DNA of 64,000 bases. Origin: Lentibacillus persicus. Lineage in GTDB: Bacteria; Bacillota; Bacilli; Bacillales; Amphibacillaceae. Shown here one piece after another: positions 1 through 9,656 of this stretch. Numbering within the stretch: the stretch's first letter is position 1; each line of letters starts with the position of its first letter. Under the pieces are notes generated by a model. It saw only the letters and a program-made list of their open reading frames with translations. It was not told the origin of the DNA and ran no database searches. The stretch is from assembly GCF_900112705.1 (NCBI RefSeq), contig NZ_FOMR01000009.1, forward strand, positions 94,899 to 158,898. The letters are read 5' to 3'. The translations under genes were made by a program, and so were the position numbers.

Positions 1-137
1 TATTCCCCGCTTTTAGCGACATTAATCCTCAACTGTCAGCATTACGATACTAAAACCTGTTTCGCCTCAACGCCCCAAGTGGTTTCACTGTCCGACTTCT
101 GCTAAAATGACCGTAGATACAAAACGGAGGAATTCAA

Positions 138-584
138 ATGAAAATTTACGTTGATGCCGATGCTTGTCCGGTTAAAAAAACGATTATATCCGTCGCACGG
201 GAACTCAATGTGCCGGTCGTGCTCGTGAAGAGCTTCTCCCATTTTTCACATGACGATGAACAGCCCGGCGTGGAGACAGTTTATGTTGATACAGGCGCTG
301 AAGCTGCGGATTACCGGATCATGCAACTTGCTGACCCGGGGGATATCATCGTAACCCAGGATTACGGTCTTGCTTCACTCGGCCTTTCCAAAAGATGCAT
401 TGTGCTGCATCATAAAGGTTTTACATACACGAATCAGAATATCGACCATCTGCTGCAGACGCGTTACATGAATGCAATGGCGCGCAAAAGCGGGAAGCGG
501 ACAAGAGGGCCGAAAGCGTTCAGCCATGAGGATGAAATGAAATTTCGCGATCTGTTCCGGAAAACACTTGAGGACGCACGCTAG
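138..584 (+). CDS. YaiI/YqxD family protein (DUF188, UPF0178)
   Basis: This 148-residue protein begins [13 protein letters not shown], the hallmark N-terminus of the DUF188 family, and continues with a [14 protein letters not shown] segment and a basic [10 protein letters not shown] stretch typical of it. The family resembles PIN-like nuclease folds with conserved acidic residues near the N-terminus (D6, D8), but its substrate is not established. The start is supported by GGAGG at 125-129, nine bases before the ATG. Length matches the family. It is a single gene convergent with the LysM hydrolase downstream. Family assignment is secure and function is unknown. Confidence 0.93.
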   Translation: MKIYVDADACPVKKTIISVARELNVPVVLVKSFSHFSHDDEQPGVETVYVDTGAEAADYRIMQLADPGDIIVTQDYGLASLGLSKRCIVLHHKGFTYTNQNIDHLLQTRYMNAMARKSGKRTRGPKAFSHEDEMKFRDLFRKTLEDAR

Positions 585-645
585 TCTATTCCATACACAG
601 AAGTTAATTGCAACTGCTTGCAGCTGAACAAACAACACAACCAGT

Positions 646-682
646 AAAGCCCCTTGAAACGGTGAAACCGCTTCAAAGGGAA
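646..682. terminator. Inverted repeat between convergent genes
   Basis: Arms at 651-663 and 667-680 (CCCTTGAAACGGT and its near complement) form a long stem with a short loop between two convergent genes. There is no strong T-run on either side, so a bidirectional terminator is likely rather than certain. Confidence 0.5.
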
Positions 683-686
683 GTGG

Positions 687-2099
687 CTAATATTTTCTGA
701 TTGTAAAATTATCCTGGAGCACCGGCCAATTTTGCGGGAATGGTGTACCCAGCGCCCAATAGCTGACACCTCTTAAGCCATATTCCTTCACGGTGTCGTA
801 TTTTGCCTGCATGCTGCGCGCATCTTCAAACCATACTTCATGTTCCTGACCGCTTTCATCGCTATAGCGGAAAAATGGCGACTGGTACGTTTCGTTATAC
901 TGGATGGACACACCATTCGCTGCTGCCAGCTGGACCGCTTCTTTCGGACTTACTGTACTGGCAAAGGTCCCTTCTACCCAAGGGATCTCCCAATCACGGC
1001 CGTACAGCGGCACACCCATAAGGATTTTATCACGCGGTATGACGGTTACCGCGTAATCGAGTACATCTCTTACCTTGTTTATCGGTGCAATCGCCCATGG
1101 CTCGCCGCCTGCCCAGCCCCATTCATATGTCATTAACACAACAAAATCAACAATCTCCCCATGTGCCGCATAGTCATGTGCTTCATACAACAAACCCACC
1201 TGGTCCGCCGTTTCTTTTGGTGCCAAAGCCGTGGAAACGAGGAAACCTTCCGGGCGGAGTCGTGCTACGACAAGCCGCAGGAATTGATTGTAGTTCTCGC
1301 GGTCCTCAGGATAAACATATTCAAAATCAAAATTCACCCCTGCATAGCCTTTTGCACGCATAATTTCAAGAAGGTCATTTATAAGCTGTTCCTGCGCTTC
1401 AGTGCTGCGGAGTACAGAAGCCGCTAAATCTGAGTTAAACTCATTTTGGGTAAAATTCGTCACGACCAATAAAGGGGCGATATTATTAGCTCTGGCTGCT
1501 TCAAGAACAGGCTGCTCCGGAAGTGTTGTGAGCGATCCATCTTCCGTTATGCTGTACATAAACGGCGACAGATATGTCAGATACTTCCCGAGGCGCATCA
1601 CTTCAGGAACACCTTGTGCATCCACCCTTGTAATGTAGCCATTCACCTCGGTTAAAGGTTTTACCGGGGCGGGAATCCTTAACTGCTGTCCGGGAAAAAT
1701 GAGCCCCGGCGGTTCGATATTATTGGCTGCTATAATCTGTTCCGGACTGACCCCGTACCACTGAGCAATCAGCCAAATATACTCACCAGCGCTGACGGTA
1801 TGCGTGAAATAAGGATTTTGAAGTAATTGTCCGGCATAGATCAGTGACGGATCGGCAATATTATTGGCCGCTGCCAATTCCTGAACCGACACGCCAAACA
1901 TTTGCGCTATTTGCCATAACGTATCACCTGGCTGGATAACATATTCACTACCAGGTTCAGGAATAACCAATGTCTGCCCGACCACGAGCAAGTCGGGGTT
2001 TTCCAGTTCATTCAACAAAACAATCTGACTAATCGCTGTCCCGTAATTTTGTGCTATTTGCCAAAGCGTCTCACCACTTTGCACGACATGTATCCGCAT
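687..2099 (-). CDS. LysM-domain glycoside hydrolase family 18 protein (SleL/YaaH-like)
   Basis: The protein has three N-terminal LysM repeats (about residues 1-45, 55-100 and 103-148, each with GxTLWxIAQ-like and NNI...GQxLxIP motifs), followed by a GH18 domain with the catalytic signature VNFDFEYV near residue 265. This is the architecture of Bacillus cortical-fragment lytic enzymes such as SleL/YaaH, which cleave N-acetylglucosamine bonds in spore cortex peptidoglycan. The chosen ATG at 2099 is preceded by GGGGGAGAGGAG; the longer reading frame starting at 2123 would begin upstream of that ribosome binding site. No signal peptide is seen, as in YaaH. A role in spore germination is inferred from architecture; other cell-wall roles are possible. 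Confidence 0.9.
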   Translation of the reverse strand: MRIHVVQSGETLWQIAQNYGTAISQIVLLNELENPDLLVVGQTLVIPEPGSEYVIQPGDTLWQIAQMFGVSVQELAAANNIADPSLIYAGQLLQNPYFTHTVSAGEYIWLIAQWYGVSPEQIIAANNIEPPGLIFPGQQLRIPAPVKPLTEVNGYITRVDAQGVPEVMRLGKYLTYLSPFMYSITEDGSLTTLPEQPVLEAARANNIAPLLVVTNFTQNEFNSDLAASVLRSTEAQEQLINDLLEIMRAKGYAGVNFDFEYVYPEDRENYNQFLRLVVARLRPEGFLVSTALAPKETADQVGLLYEAHDYAAHGEIVDFVVLMTYEWGWAGGEPWAIAPINKVRDVLDYAVTVIPRDKILMGVPLYGRDWEIPWVEGTFASTVSPKEAVQLAAANGVSIQYNETYQSPFFRYSDESGQEHEVWFEDARSMQAKYDTVKEYGLRGVSYWALGTPFPQNWPVLQDNFTIRKY

Positions 2100-2204
2100 A
2101 GGCTCCTCTCCCCCTATATACAAACTCTACATACCATCCTATTCAATGGGTGGTTGTCTCAGTTAATTATTAGAGGAAAGAGGTCAAATTTTGCTGCTTT
2201 AATC

Positions 2205-3449
2205 TTAGCGGGTTGTTACATCGCTAATTGCAAACCGGCTTTTTGGCAGTGTTGGCATGCGTACCATACTATAATTCAAATTTTGTTCCGGCACTTTATA
2301 GTTCATGTGATTTGCCAAGTATTCAAGGCTGACTTGCATTATTTCCACTGTGACCCATTCACCTGCACAGCGGTGACCCATATTGTAGTCACCGCCGCCC
2401 TGCGGTATAAAATCAAACGGGCTCCCGCTCCATTCCTTAAAGCGTTCGGGACTGAATTCATCAGGGTTCTTCCAAAGATCCGGGTGATGATTCGTTCCAT
2501 ACACATCAAGCAGAACGAGCGTACCTTTATTAAATTGGTGGCCGCCCCACGCGAATTTCTGACGGACTTTTGCACCTAAAAATGGCCCGAATGGGTAGTA
2601 GCGGCGTACTTCCTGAACAAACATCCGGCTGTATATGGCGTCACCCGACTGAAGCTTTTTTCGCGTTTCCGGAAAGTCATGCATCGCCAATGCCCCGAAC
2701 ATAACATATCTTCCAATAGCTGTAATCGGGCGCAAAATGTTCAGTAATTCCACTGCGGCCGTATGCAAACTCAGAAGCTTTCCGTTTAAATCACGATGCC
2801 ACGCCATTGCGTAGAATGCTGTATTTTCAGATGGCTGGCGCTTTCCATCGCGGGCTTGCTGAATAAGATTCTTTGCCCACTTTTCGGATCGATTACGCGC
2901 TGTTCTACCCTTCCAATGACGCGGACCAATGGCTCCAAACGCATCAATCATGGCTGCAAGATCGCGGGTGCGCTGCTCCAGTTCACGCGAAAACAAAGGC
3001 ACACCGGCCCATTCACAGGCAACGCGAAGCATGACTTTTTCAGTTTCATGAAAAAGTGACATCGTATGTCTTTTCTGCCAGTTATTATGTGCCACTTGCC
3101 ATTGCTTGCGCGTGATTTCTCTCAGATCCTTCAGACGCTCCGGTGTCATAAGCGACATAAACAACTGTTTGCGGTGTTTATGCGCCGCATCATCAAGTCC
3201 CTGAACACCCTTCTTGCCAAACAGTGTTTCCTTAACACGATTGGGGGCGACACCTTTTCGCTTAAACTTTTCCTCATCATAAAAAATTTCAGACGCTTCT
3301 TCACCGCCGATGCATATAACTTTTTTTCCAAGCAATCGCGTCTGGAAAATATCCGACTGGAACTTACGGCGCCTTTCCGGTATATAGCGAAAACCTTCTT
3401 TTAATAATTGATAAGTGTTATCCAAACCTTTTTCGTGCGGAATAGCCAT
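2205..3449 (-). CDS. Cytochrome P450 CYP152 family (fatty-acid hydroxylase, H2O2-dependent peroxygenase)
   Basis: This 414-residue P450 has the CYP152 heme-binding region FDFIPQGGGDYNMGHRCAGE with the proximal cysteine, and NILRPITAIG, whose Arg-Pro pair binds the substrate carboxylate in the P450-BSbeta and SPalpha structures. Family members use hydrogen peroxide directly to hydroxylate fatty acids at the alpha or beta carbon, or to decarboxylate them to terminal alkenes (OleT). The segment GVQGLDDAAHKHRK carries Gln at the position that is His in OleT, which favours hydroxylation. I chose the ATG at 3449 because it follows AGGAAGGGAG and gives the usual N-terminus (MAIPHEKGLDNTY). It is a stand-alone gene. 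Confidence 0.93.
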   Translation of the reverse strand: MAIPHEKGLDNTYQLLKEGFRYIPERRRKFQSDIFQTRLLGKKVICIGGEEASEIFYDEEKFKRKGVAPNRVKETLFGKKGVQGLDDAAHKHRKQLFMSLMTPERLKDLREITRKQWQVAHNNWQKRHTMSLFHETEKVMLRVACEWAGVPLFSRELEQRTRDLAAMIDAFGAIGPRHWKGRTARNRSEKWAKNLIQQARDGKRQPSENTAFYAMAWHRDLNGKLLSLHTAAVELLNILRPITAIGRYVMFGALAMHDFPETRKKLQSGDAIYSRMFVQEVRRYYPFGPFLGAKVRQKFAWGGHQFNKGTLVLLDVYGTNHHPDLWKNPDEFSPERFKEWSGSPFDFIPQGGGDYNMGHRCAGEWVTVEIMQVSLEYLANHMNYKVPEQNLNYSMVRMPTLPKSRFAISDVTTR

Positions 3450-3650
3450 CGATCGTTTCTCCCTTCCTGATTTCATCAACTAATTCTTTGTTTTCCCTCT
3501 ACGTTAGCGAATTATGCTCTTTTAAAGCTATTGCCGGCTCATAAAGGACCCAAACATAGCGGACAAATGCAAAACCTGTTACGATTTAAAGAAAGATGTT
3601 TCGACTGCGACCTTGCAGATTACAGAAATGGAAGGATAGAAGGTGAAAAA

Positions 3651-3944
3651 ATGGACCGCACAATTATTATAAATGATATGACATTTAAAGCTTCTAATGT
3701 CGTAATAAATTCCATTGCCAAAAATGATCGTGAATTAATCAGGATAAGTTTCGATTTCAAAGTCACGCATGAAACATATCATGATGTAACGGTGCTTCTT
3801 TATGAAAACGACTTTACGGTAAAAGTCCCTGAAGAGAACCTCACGTTCCATGCCGTTATCAGCAACTACGCCACATCGATTACAAATTTATATGAAGAAG
3901 GCGCAGTTGGTGATTTCAAACTTGAACTTACTGAAAAGGAATAA
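3651..3944 (+). CDS. DUF3219 family protein (YkvR-like)
   Basis: From the ATG at 3651, preceded by AGAAGGTG, this encodes a 97-residue, mostly beta-strand protein starting MDRTIIINDMTFKAS. It matches my recollection of the DUF3219/YkvR family, which is small, cytosolic and of unknown function. The longer open frame from 3531 has no ribosome binding site and adds a non-family-like stretch, so it was not used. It is monocistronic and convergent with the threonine operon, sharing the terminator region at 3962-3996. Confidence 0.75.
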   Translation: MDRTIIINDMTFKASNVVINSIAKNDRELIRISFDFKVTHETYHDVTVLLYENDFTVKVPEENLTFHAVISNYATSITNLYEEGAVGDFKLELTEKE

Positions 3945-3961
3945 GCGCTTCAAACCTATAT

Positions 3962-3997
3962 AAAAACCACACAGCTGAAACGAATGCTGTGTGGTTA
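3962..3997 (-). terminator. Terminator of the hom-thrC-thrB operon
   Basis: An 11-bp perfect stem (AACCACACAGC at 3965-3975 and its complement at 3986-3996) is followed on the minus strand by five T residues. The distal arm overlaps the thrB stop codon (3995-3997). It may also serve the DUF3219 gene from the other side. Confidence 0.85.
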
Positions 3998-4891
3998 CGT
4001 CATATGTGTTATCGATGACCCTGTATGATTTGCCAGGAGCAACACAACCTGATAATCAGGAAGAAAACGTTGAAAGTGGGTGGCGATCGTTTGTCCTTTT
4101 TCTTTGGGAATGAACGACATCATCGTCGGCCCCGCACCACTGATGACGGTTCCATATGCACCCTGCTGTTTAGCCTCATCCCGGATGCTCTCATAGTTTG
4201 GAATCAGTGAAGCTCTATAGGGTTCATGGAACAGGTCATGCTCCATCATTCTGCCTGCCAGCAAATAATCGCCGGCCGCAAGTGATGCAATCAGCACGTT
4301 GCTGATTGCGCTGGCTGAGGCGGCAAGTTCCCGTGTATAAGTTGCCGGTAAAGCGTTTCGGGCTTCTTCCGTCTTCAAATCACTCCCCGGAATATAGAGG
4401 ACCATCTCCAGGTCAGGATCGGGCAATGATATCCAGTCAACATGCCCGTCCACCACAGTTGAAATGATAAAGCCGCCCATTAACGCGGGGGCAATATTAT
4501 CCGGATGTCCTTCTATTTCAGTCCCTATTTCCAGCTTCTGCTCTTGAGTCAGGTTCAGAACACATACCTGATCGGCCAGCTCAATTCCTGCAACAATCGC
4601 CGAAGCACTGCTTCCCAGACCGCGAGCCAGCGGAATCTCACTTTCAATTCTCAGTCTGCATGCCGGAAGTTCCTGATTCCAGCGAGCCGCCACGCTGCGG
4701 GCCATTTGGAGAATGTAATGATCTTCATCATCTGTTTGGTTCGGAAGATGCGGTGAATTCTGAAAGACTTGCCATTTATCTGAAGGGTATACCGCCACTG
4801 TTAAGTATAAATCGAGCGCAAGTCCCATCGAATCAAAGCCCGGCCCGATATTTGCCGAGCTTGCCGGGACACGTATTTCAAACGGTGTCAT
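3995..4891 (-). CDS. thrB: Homoserine kinase
   Basis: This 298-residue GHMP-family kinase phosphorylates L-homoserine on oxygen, the fourth step of threonine synthesis from aspartate. Visible motifs are the N-terminal [16 protein letters not shown], the ATP-binding loop [16 protein letters not shown] (about residues 86-101), and the C-terminal [14 protein letters not shown] (about residues 248-261). Its ATG overlaps the thrC stop in an ATGA junction, showing translational coupling. It is the last gene of hom-thrC-thrB, in the usual Bacillus order. Confidence 0.97.
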   Translation of the reverse strand: MTPFEIRVPASSANIGPGFDSMGLALDLYLTVAVYPSDKWQVFQNSPHLPNQTDDEDHYILQMARSVAARWNQELPACRLRIESEIPLARGLGSSASAIVAGIELADQVCVLNLTQEQKLEIGTEIEGHPDNIAPALMGGFIISTVVDGHVDWISLPDPDLEMVLYIPGSDLKTEEARNALPATYTRELAASASAISNVLIASLAAGDYLLAGRMMEHDLFHEPYRASLIPNYESIRDEAKQQGAYGTVISGAGPTMMSFIPKEKGQTIATHFQRFLPDYQVVLLLANHTGSSITHMT

Positions 4892-5949
4892 ACCTTCACC
4901 AGCTTCCCGATGTAGTCAGTCACGGCTGCTTCATCATTCGGCAAGACCACTGGATCTTCATCGATCTGATCGATTGCTGTCTGAGGGTCCTTCAATCCAT
5001 TCCCCGTCAAAACCGTTACAACCTTTGATCCTTCAGGTATCTTCCCATTCTCGCACTTCTGAATAAGACCTGCTAAAGAAGCACATGATCCCGGCTCGGC
5101 AAAAACACCTTCCTTTCTTGCCAAAAGCTTCTGGGCGTCAGCTATTTCGGAATCGGTAACTGATCCGATAAAGCCTTTCGATTCATCACGCGCCTTTACC
5201 GCCAGCTCCCAGCTTGCCGGATTGCCGATCCGAATTGCTGTTGCAATAGTTTCCGGGTCTGATACCACTTCATTCCGGACGATAGCTGCTGCTCCTTCCG
5301 CTTCGAAACCGAACATCTTTGGCAGACCTGTTGTACGTTTCTCATGATACTCCTTAAAGCCTTTCCAGTAAGCACTGATGTTACCGGCATTGCCAACAGG
5401 GATTGTCAGATAATCAGGCGCTGAGCCAAGCACATCACACACTTCAAATGCTGCTGTTTTTTGGCCTTCAAGACGATACGGGTTCACTGAATTAACGAGT
5501 GTCACCGGCGCCGTTTCACTGATTTTCCGTACGATTTTCAATGCGTCATCAAAATTGCCGTCGATTTCCACAATATCGGCACCATACATCACGGCTTGTG
5601 CAAGCTTTCCAAGCGCAATTTTACCTTTAGGGATGACAATAATCACCCGAATGCCTGCCCTGGCAGCATAAGCCGCTGCTGAAGCAGAGGTATTTCCCGT
5701 AGAAGCGCAAATTACTGCATTACTGCCTTCCTCAACAGCCTTGGCAACTGCTAAAGCCATTCCTCTGTCTTTAAACGAGCCGGTCGGATTAATGCCTTCC
5801 ACCTTTCCATACAATTCAATTCCGAGCTGTTCAGACACCGTTGAAAAAGGAATGAGCGGTGTGTTGCCCTCATGCAGCGAAATCTCGGGTGTTTTGTCTG
5901 TAACCGGCAAATAGTCCCGGTAATGGTCAATCAAACCTCTCCACGTCAT
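4888..5949 (-). CDS. thrC: Threonine synthase
   Basis: This PLP-dependent enzyme converts O-phosphohomoserine to threonine. The 353-residue length and the fold-II motif [15 protein letters not shown], with the PLP lysine in SFKDRG at about residue 59, fit the short Bacillus-type threonine synthase. A glycine-rich phosphate-binding loop ([13 protein letters not shown]) is present near residue 185. It overlaps hom by four bases upstream and thrB by four bases downstream, so the three genes are translationally coupled. Confidence 0.97.
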   Translation of the reverse strand: MTWRGLIDHYRDYLPVTDKTPEISLHEGNTPLIPFSTVSEQLGIELYGKVEGINPTGSFKDRGMALAVAKAVEEGSNAVICASTGNTSASAAAYAARAGIRVIIVIPKGKIALGKLAQAVMYGADIVEIDGNFDDALKIVRKISETAPVTLVNSVNPYRLEGQKTAAFEVCDVLGSAPDYLTIPVGNAGNISAYWKGFKEYHEKRTTGLPKMFGFEAEGAAAIVRNEVVSDPETIATAIRIGNPASWELAVKARDESKGFIGSVTDSEIADAQKLLARKEGVFAEPGSCASLAGLIQKCENGKIPEGSKVVTVLTGNGLKDPQTAIDQIDEDPVVLPNDEAAVTDYIGKLVKV

Positions 5950-7253
5950 GCGTCAGCATCTCCTTCTACTTTATAAAAGCTATTTATTTCGACGACTTCA
6001 TCCAGCTTTTCGAGCTCTTCCAATGCTTCATTCATGTTTTGAAGTGATGCCGTGTGTGTGATAACAACGATTTCCGCTGTGTCAGGATTTTTTGACGGGT
6101 TCTGCAGAATCTGTTTAAAGCTGATATCCAACTTATTGAACAATGACGAAATCCTTGAGAAGACACCTGCTTCATCTTTTGCATGAAACCGGACATAATA
6201 TTGGCTGAAACGCTGACTTTCAGATTTTAATTCTTTTTTAAAGCGCGGCTCAACAAACTGACTGCCTGTAACACCTCGGTGCATGTTTTTAATGACTGTC
6301 ACAACGTCAGAAATGACGGCTGCAGCAGTTGGCATACTGCCTGCCCCGGCGCCATAAAACATGGCTTCACCGACTGCCTCACCGTAAACATAGACAGCGT
6401 TGTATTCATTTTTGACATCAGCCAGCGGGTGCTCTTTGGAAATCAGAGCCGGCTGGACATTCACTTCAACTTCTTTGCCGTCAAATTTTGCAAATCCGAT
6501 CAGCTTCATCGTCAACCCCAGCTGATCACCGTATTGCAAATCAGTCAGTTCTATATCCTTAATGCCCGTTACTTCTACATCGTCCAAGTCAATATAAGTG
6601 GAAAAAGCGAGCCTTCCGAGAATGGCCATCTTCCTGGCCGCGTCAAGCCCCTCAACATCAGCTGCAGGGTCAGCCTCGGCAAACCCAAGCTGCTGCGCCT
6701 GTTTCAGAGCATCTTCATAGCTGACGCCTTCATTACTCATTTTTGTCATTATGTAGTTCGTCGTGCCATTTACAATTCCCATCACCTGTTCAATATGGTC
6801 GGAAGCAAACCCATCTGTTATACCGCGCAATATAGGAATTCCGCCGGCAACACTCGCTTCATAATAGAAGTCACATTTATTTTTCGTTGCCGATTCATGC
6901 AGTTCAGCGCCATGCAGTGCGACTAAATCCTTATTGGCTGTCACCACGTGCTTTTTCGCTTCAAAGGCTTTTAAAATCGCTTCACGTGCTTCTTCAATGC
7001 CGCCCATGACTTCAATCACAACATCAATCTCAGGATCATTTAAAACGTCTTCAGAATTCGTTGTAAGCTCCGTACCATTGACACCCGCATCAACTTCACG
7101 TGCTTTTTCCGGATTACGGACAAGCGCACTTTTCACATGCACATTGCATCCCAGCTGATGCGCCAGTTTAGCCTGATGTTTCTCAATAAGGCTTATAACA
7201 CCTGAGCCGACAACTCCTACTCCAAGTAAACCGACAGATACACTATCTTTCAT
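5946..7253 (-). CDS. hom: Homoserine dehydrogenase
   Basis: This enzyme reduces aspartate semialdehyde to homoserine. The 435-residue protein has an N-terminal Rossmann motif ([12 protein letters not shown]), the catalytic-domain signature with [11 protein letters not shown], and a C-terminal ACT domain (about residues 350-430, beginning [18 protein letters not shown]), consistent with feedback control by threonine. AAGGGGTGATC precedes the ATG at 7253. It heads the threonine operon. I saw no T-box or other leader RNA upstream, only AT-rich sequence. Confidence 0.97.
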   Translation of the reverse strand: MKDSVSVGLLGVGVVGSGVISLIEKHQAKLAHQLGCNVHVKSALVRNPEKAREVDAGVNGTELTTNSEDVLNDPEIDVVIEVMGGIEEAREAILKAFEAKKHVVTANKDLVALHGAELHESATKNKCDFYYEASVAGGIPILRGITDGFASDHIEQVMGIVNGTTNYIMTKMSNEGVSYEDALKQAQQLGFAEADPAADVEGLDAARKMAILGRLAFSTYIDLDDVEVTGIKDIELTDLQYGDQLGLTMKLIGFAKFDGKEVEVNVQPALISKEHPLADVKNEYNAVYVYGEAVGEAMFYGAGAGSMPTAAAVISDVVTVIKNMHRGVTGSQFVEPRFKKELKSESQRFSQYYVRFHAKDEAGVFSRISSLFNKLDISFKQILQNPSKNPDTAEIVVITHTASLQNMNEALEELEKLDEVVEINSFYKVEGDADA

Positions 7254-7395
7254 ATGATCACCCCTTCTATTTAATTATATTTTATACATTTAAACATGAA
7301 TATGAAAGTATGGCAATAGCGAATTTTTGAACGATTGACATTTACTGCAGGTGACAAATCTGTTCAGTTGACACGCGGATGGATGCATATTACAA

Positions 7396-7415
7396 TTAAT
7401 TTGAATTCAAATTAA
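7396..7415. promoter_or_regulatory. 20-bp perfect palindrome upstream of the MarR gene (probable operator)
   Basis: TTAATTTGAATTCAAATTAA is a perfect 20-bp palindrome ending 28 bases before the marR start codon. MarR-type repressors of the MhqR/OhrR class bind AT-rich inverted repeats of this kind, so autoregulation of the marR-esterase pair is likely. Its central TGAATTCA recurs twice upstream of the flavin reductase at 24964-25542. Confidence 0.7.
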
Positions 7416-7443
7416 ACAAATTCAAAGTAAAGGCGCGATTTTT

Positions 7444-7863
7444 ATGGAAGGAAATTTATCATTAAGAGCATTTGTCGTCTTGATGAAGGCATCCAAAACA
7501 GTCACAGATCACGTCAAGCAAGATATTAATCGCTATGATATGAAAACATCCGACTTCGCTGTACTTGAGGCGTTATATCATAAAGGCAGACTGACTGTAA
7601 AGCAAATTTCCGAAGCCGTTTTGATTAATAGCGGTTCAATGACATATGTGATTGATAAGCTCGAGTCGAAAAATTTAATCGAACGGCACCCCTGCTCTGA
7701 TGACCGGCGGGTTGTCTACATTCATATTACTGAAGAAGGCAAACAGCTGATGGACAATATTTTCCCGCATCATCAGAAAGCAATTGAAGAAATCTTTCAG
7801 GATGTAACGGATGATGAAAAACGAACACTCATCGATGTTCTTAAACGGGTCGGACAAGCGTAA
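7444..7863 (+). CDS. MarR family transcriptional regulator (MhqR-like)
   Basis: The 139-residue protein has the MarR winged helix: recognition region VKQISEAVLINSGSMTYVIDKLESKNLIERHP and wing CSDDRRVVYIHITEEGKQL (about residues 58-105). It lies just upstream of an MhqD-like esterase, and a CatE-like dioxygenase faces them. This is the gene set controlled by MhqR in Bacillus subtilis, which answers to quinones and other electrophiles, so an MhqR-like role is inferred. The 20-bp palindrome at 7396-7415 is the likely operator. There is no strong ribosome binding site before the ATG. Confidence 0.85.
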   Translation: MEGNLSLRAFVVLMKASKTVTDHVKQDINRYDMKTSDFAVLEALYHKGRLTVKQISEAVLINSGSMTYVIDKLESKNLIERHPCSDDRRVVYIHITEEGKQLMDNIFPHHQKAIEEIFQDVTDDEKRTLIDVLKRVGQA

Positions 7864-7891
7864 TTTTGGCAAACAGAAAAGGAGACTAATC

Positions 7892-8494
7892 ATGAAACAT
7901 ATTTTTCAAAAAGGTAATGACCAGACTAAACCAACACTGCTGCTGCTCCACGGCACAGGAGGCACGGAACAGGATTTATTGCCGCTCGCACGCGAAATTG
8001 ATCCCGATGCCAACGTGCTGAGCGTGCGCGGAAACGTATCAGAAAACGGTATGCCACGCTTCTTTAAACGATTGGCGGAAGGGGTCTTCGACGAAGAGGA
8101 TTTGATTGCCCGTACTGAAGAGCTTTATGAATTTCTTGATGAAGCAGCCGAGGAACACAGTTTTGACCGAGATAATATTGTAGCGGTCGGTTATTCGAAC
8201 GGTGCCAATATTGCCGCCAGCCTGCTGTTCCATTACGACAATGCTCTGAAATCAGCCATCTTGCATCATCCCATGGTACCGAGACGCGGTGTAGAACTCC
8301 CGGATCTTTCCGGCAAGAAAGTCTTTATCGGCGCCGGAACCAATGATCCGATATGTTCAGCTGAAGAATCAGAAGATCTTAAATCACTGCTCGAAAATGC
8401 AGGTGCACGCGTCGAACTCCATTGGGAAAACATGGGCCATCAATTATCCATGGGCGAAGTGAAAGCAGCTGCCGAGTGGTATAAAAACCTGTAA
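7892..8494 (+). CDS. Alpha/beta hydrolase, carboxylesterase/phospholipase family (MhqD-like)
   Basis: From the ATG at 7892, preceded by AAAAGGAGACTAAT, this encodes 200 residues, close to Bacillus MhqD. The oxyanion region LLLLHGTGGTEQDLLPLA, the nucleophile elbow VGYSNGANIAAS (Ser of GYSNG near residue 102), the Asp in GAGTNDPICS and the His in MGHQLS complete a canonical triad. Family members are cytosolic esterases; MhqD is induced by quinones. A longer frame starting inside marR is rejected for lack of a binding site. Cotranscription with marR is likely, with a 28-base gap. Confidence 0.9.
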   Translation: MKHIFQKGNDQTKPTLLLLHGTGGTEQDLLPLAREIDPDANVLSVRGNVSENGMPRFFKRLAEGVFDEEDLIARTEELYEFLDEAAEEHSFDRDNIVAVGYSNGANIAASLLFHYDNALKSAILHHPMVPRRGVELPDLSGKKVFIGAGTNDPICSAEESEDLKSLLENAGARVELHWENMGHQLSMGEVKAAAEWYKNL

Positions 8495-8503
8495 ATGCCA
8501 ACC

Positions 8504-8538
8504 AAAAAATCGTTCGGACTAGATCCGAACGATTTTTA
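8504..8538. terminator. Bidirectional terminator
   Basis: Arms AAAAATCGTTCGGA (8505-8518) and its complement (8524-8537) form a 14-bp stem with A-run and T-run on the two sides, serving the convergent esterase and dioxygenase genes. Confidence 0.92.
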
Positions 8539-8541
8539 TAA

Positions 8542-9396
8542 TCAGTCAGCGAGCTGCATATGAATTTTATTGCCGGAAGGGTCTTTAACGATATAATCAT
8601 TTGTTTCCTTTTGAACCGTTACACCCTGATTCTCAAGGTTTTTGACTTTTTCTTCCCTTGTTTGCTCATCAGGAAACACAAGTGAATACCAATTAAGACC
8701 AGCACTGTTCTCAGATGGTGCCGGCACATTTTCACCGTTCCAAATATTTAAGCCTATGTGATGGTGGTAATCAGCCGTCGACGTAAAAAGTGCACCAGGA
8801 TAATTGGTTACAACCTCGAAGCCAAGCCCATCTATATAGAAGGTCTTTGTATTTTGCAGGTTCGCCACATGAAGGTGAATATGGCCCATCACCGTACCGG
8901 CCGGAAGACCGTTCCATTCTTTATCACTTTCAGCAACCAAACTGTCAGCATCCAGCGGTTCAGTCGACATGGCCACTTGACCGTCTGACCATTCCCATTC
9001 ATTTGACGGACGGTCACGGTAAACTTCAATTCCGTTGCCATCAGGGTCGTTTAAATATAAGGCTTCACTGACTAAATGATCCGACGCGCCGAGGCGTGCC
9101 CCTGCTCGTGCAGCATGTTTAATAAAGCTTGAGAGGTCGGCTCTTGACGGAAGCAGGATTGCGAAGTGAAACAGCCCTGTCGTCCGTCCTTCCTTTGGCA
9201 TGGCATCTGCCGGCTGCACCAGCGTCAGCAACGGTGTTCTGCCGTCTGCAGTCAATACGGCTTTTTGATCTGATTGCTCCAAAACTTCAAACCCGATAAC
9301 TTCCTGATAAAATGACAATGCTTTATCCAAATTTGTAACGTTTATATTAACCTCACCTACATATGTGGCGGGTTTTTCGAAAAATTGTTTTTCCAT
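8542..9396 (-). CDS. VOC-family ring-cleaving dioxygenase (CatE/YfiE-like catechol 2,3-dioxygenase)
   Basis: The 284-residue protein has two tandem vicinal-oxygen-chelate modules (about residues 10-130 and 165-280). Metal ligands are suggested by MGHIHLHVAN (first His of the second module) and YHHHIGLNIW (second His); the length matches Bacillus CatE (about 285). Such enzymes open catechol rings and protect against catechols and quinones. AGGAAGG lies before the ATG at 9396. Its own promoter carries an inverted repeat just after the -10 box. Substrate specificity cannot be read from sequence; a glyoxalase or fosfomycin-resistance type function is less likely. Confidence 0.85.
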   Translation of the reverse strand: MEKQFFEKPATYVGEVNINVTNLDKALSFYQEVIGFEVLEQSDQKAVLTADGRTPLLTLVQPADAMPKEGRTTGLFHFAILLPSRADLSSFIKHAARAGARLGASDHLVSEALYLNDPDGNGIEVYRDRPSNEWEWSDGQVAMSTEPLDADSLVAESDKEWNGLPAGTVMGHIHLHVANLQNTKTFYIDGLGFEVVTNYPGALFTSTADYHHHIGLNIWNGENVPAPSENSAGLNWYSLVFPDEQTREEKVKNLENQGVTVQKETNDYIVKDPSGNKIHMQLAD

Positions 9397-9445
9397 CCAG
9401 GTCAGTCCTTCCTATCAGCCTATTAAATTATTATATTACACTAAC

Positions 9446-9490
9446 TTACTTTATGTAACCTATTATACATGCTTTACATTGCTCTGGCAA
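9446..9490 (-). promoter_or_regulatory. Promoter with overlapping operator for the CatE-like dioxygenase
   Basis: On the minus strand, TTGCCA (9485-9490), a 17-base spacer and a perfect TATAAT (9462-9467) form a strong sigma-A promoter. Three bases downstream lies TTACATAAAGTAA (9446-9458), an inverted repeat TTAC-N5-GTAA placed to block the transcription start. The shape resembles operators of the DUF24 (HxlR-type) redox regulators such as YodB/CatR; that assignment is inference. Confidence 0.75.
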
Positions 9491-9527
9491 GATTGTATTT
9501 TAAACTGAAGCAATATTTTAGTATAAC

Positions 9528-9570
9528 CGGCGATTCATCTCCCCATTTCGAATGGGGAGATGAATCGCCG
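9528..9570. repeat. Left-end hairpin of the IS200/IS605 element
   Basis: A perfect 20-bp inverted repeat (arms 9528-9547 and 9551-9570, three-base loop TCG). Subterminal palindromes at the ends of IS200/IS605 elements are the binding sites of TnpA on single-stranded DNA; in IS200 the left hairpin also shields tnpA from outside transcription. Confidence 0.8.
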
Positions 9571-9656
9571 CCATCTTTGCATAATCTAAAACCATATGTT
9601 ACTCAATAATAACTCTTATAATAGAAGTTAATGCTTATAAATGCTAAACTATATGT

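Noticed and set aside
2205..3449. Calling the P450 an OleT-type alkene-forming enzyme
   Set aside because: The key His of OleT is Gln here, so hydroxylase is the better guess.
7254..7395. T-box or other threonine-responsive leader before hom
   Set aside because: The region is short, AT-rich and lacks the T-box sequence and hairpins.
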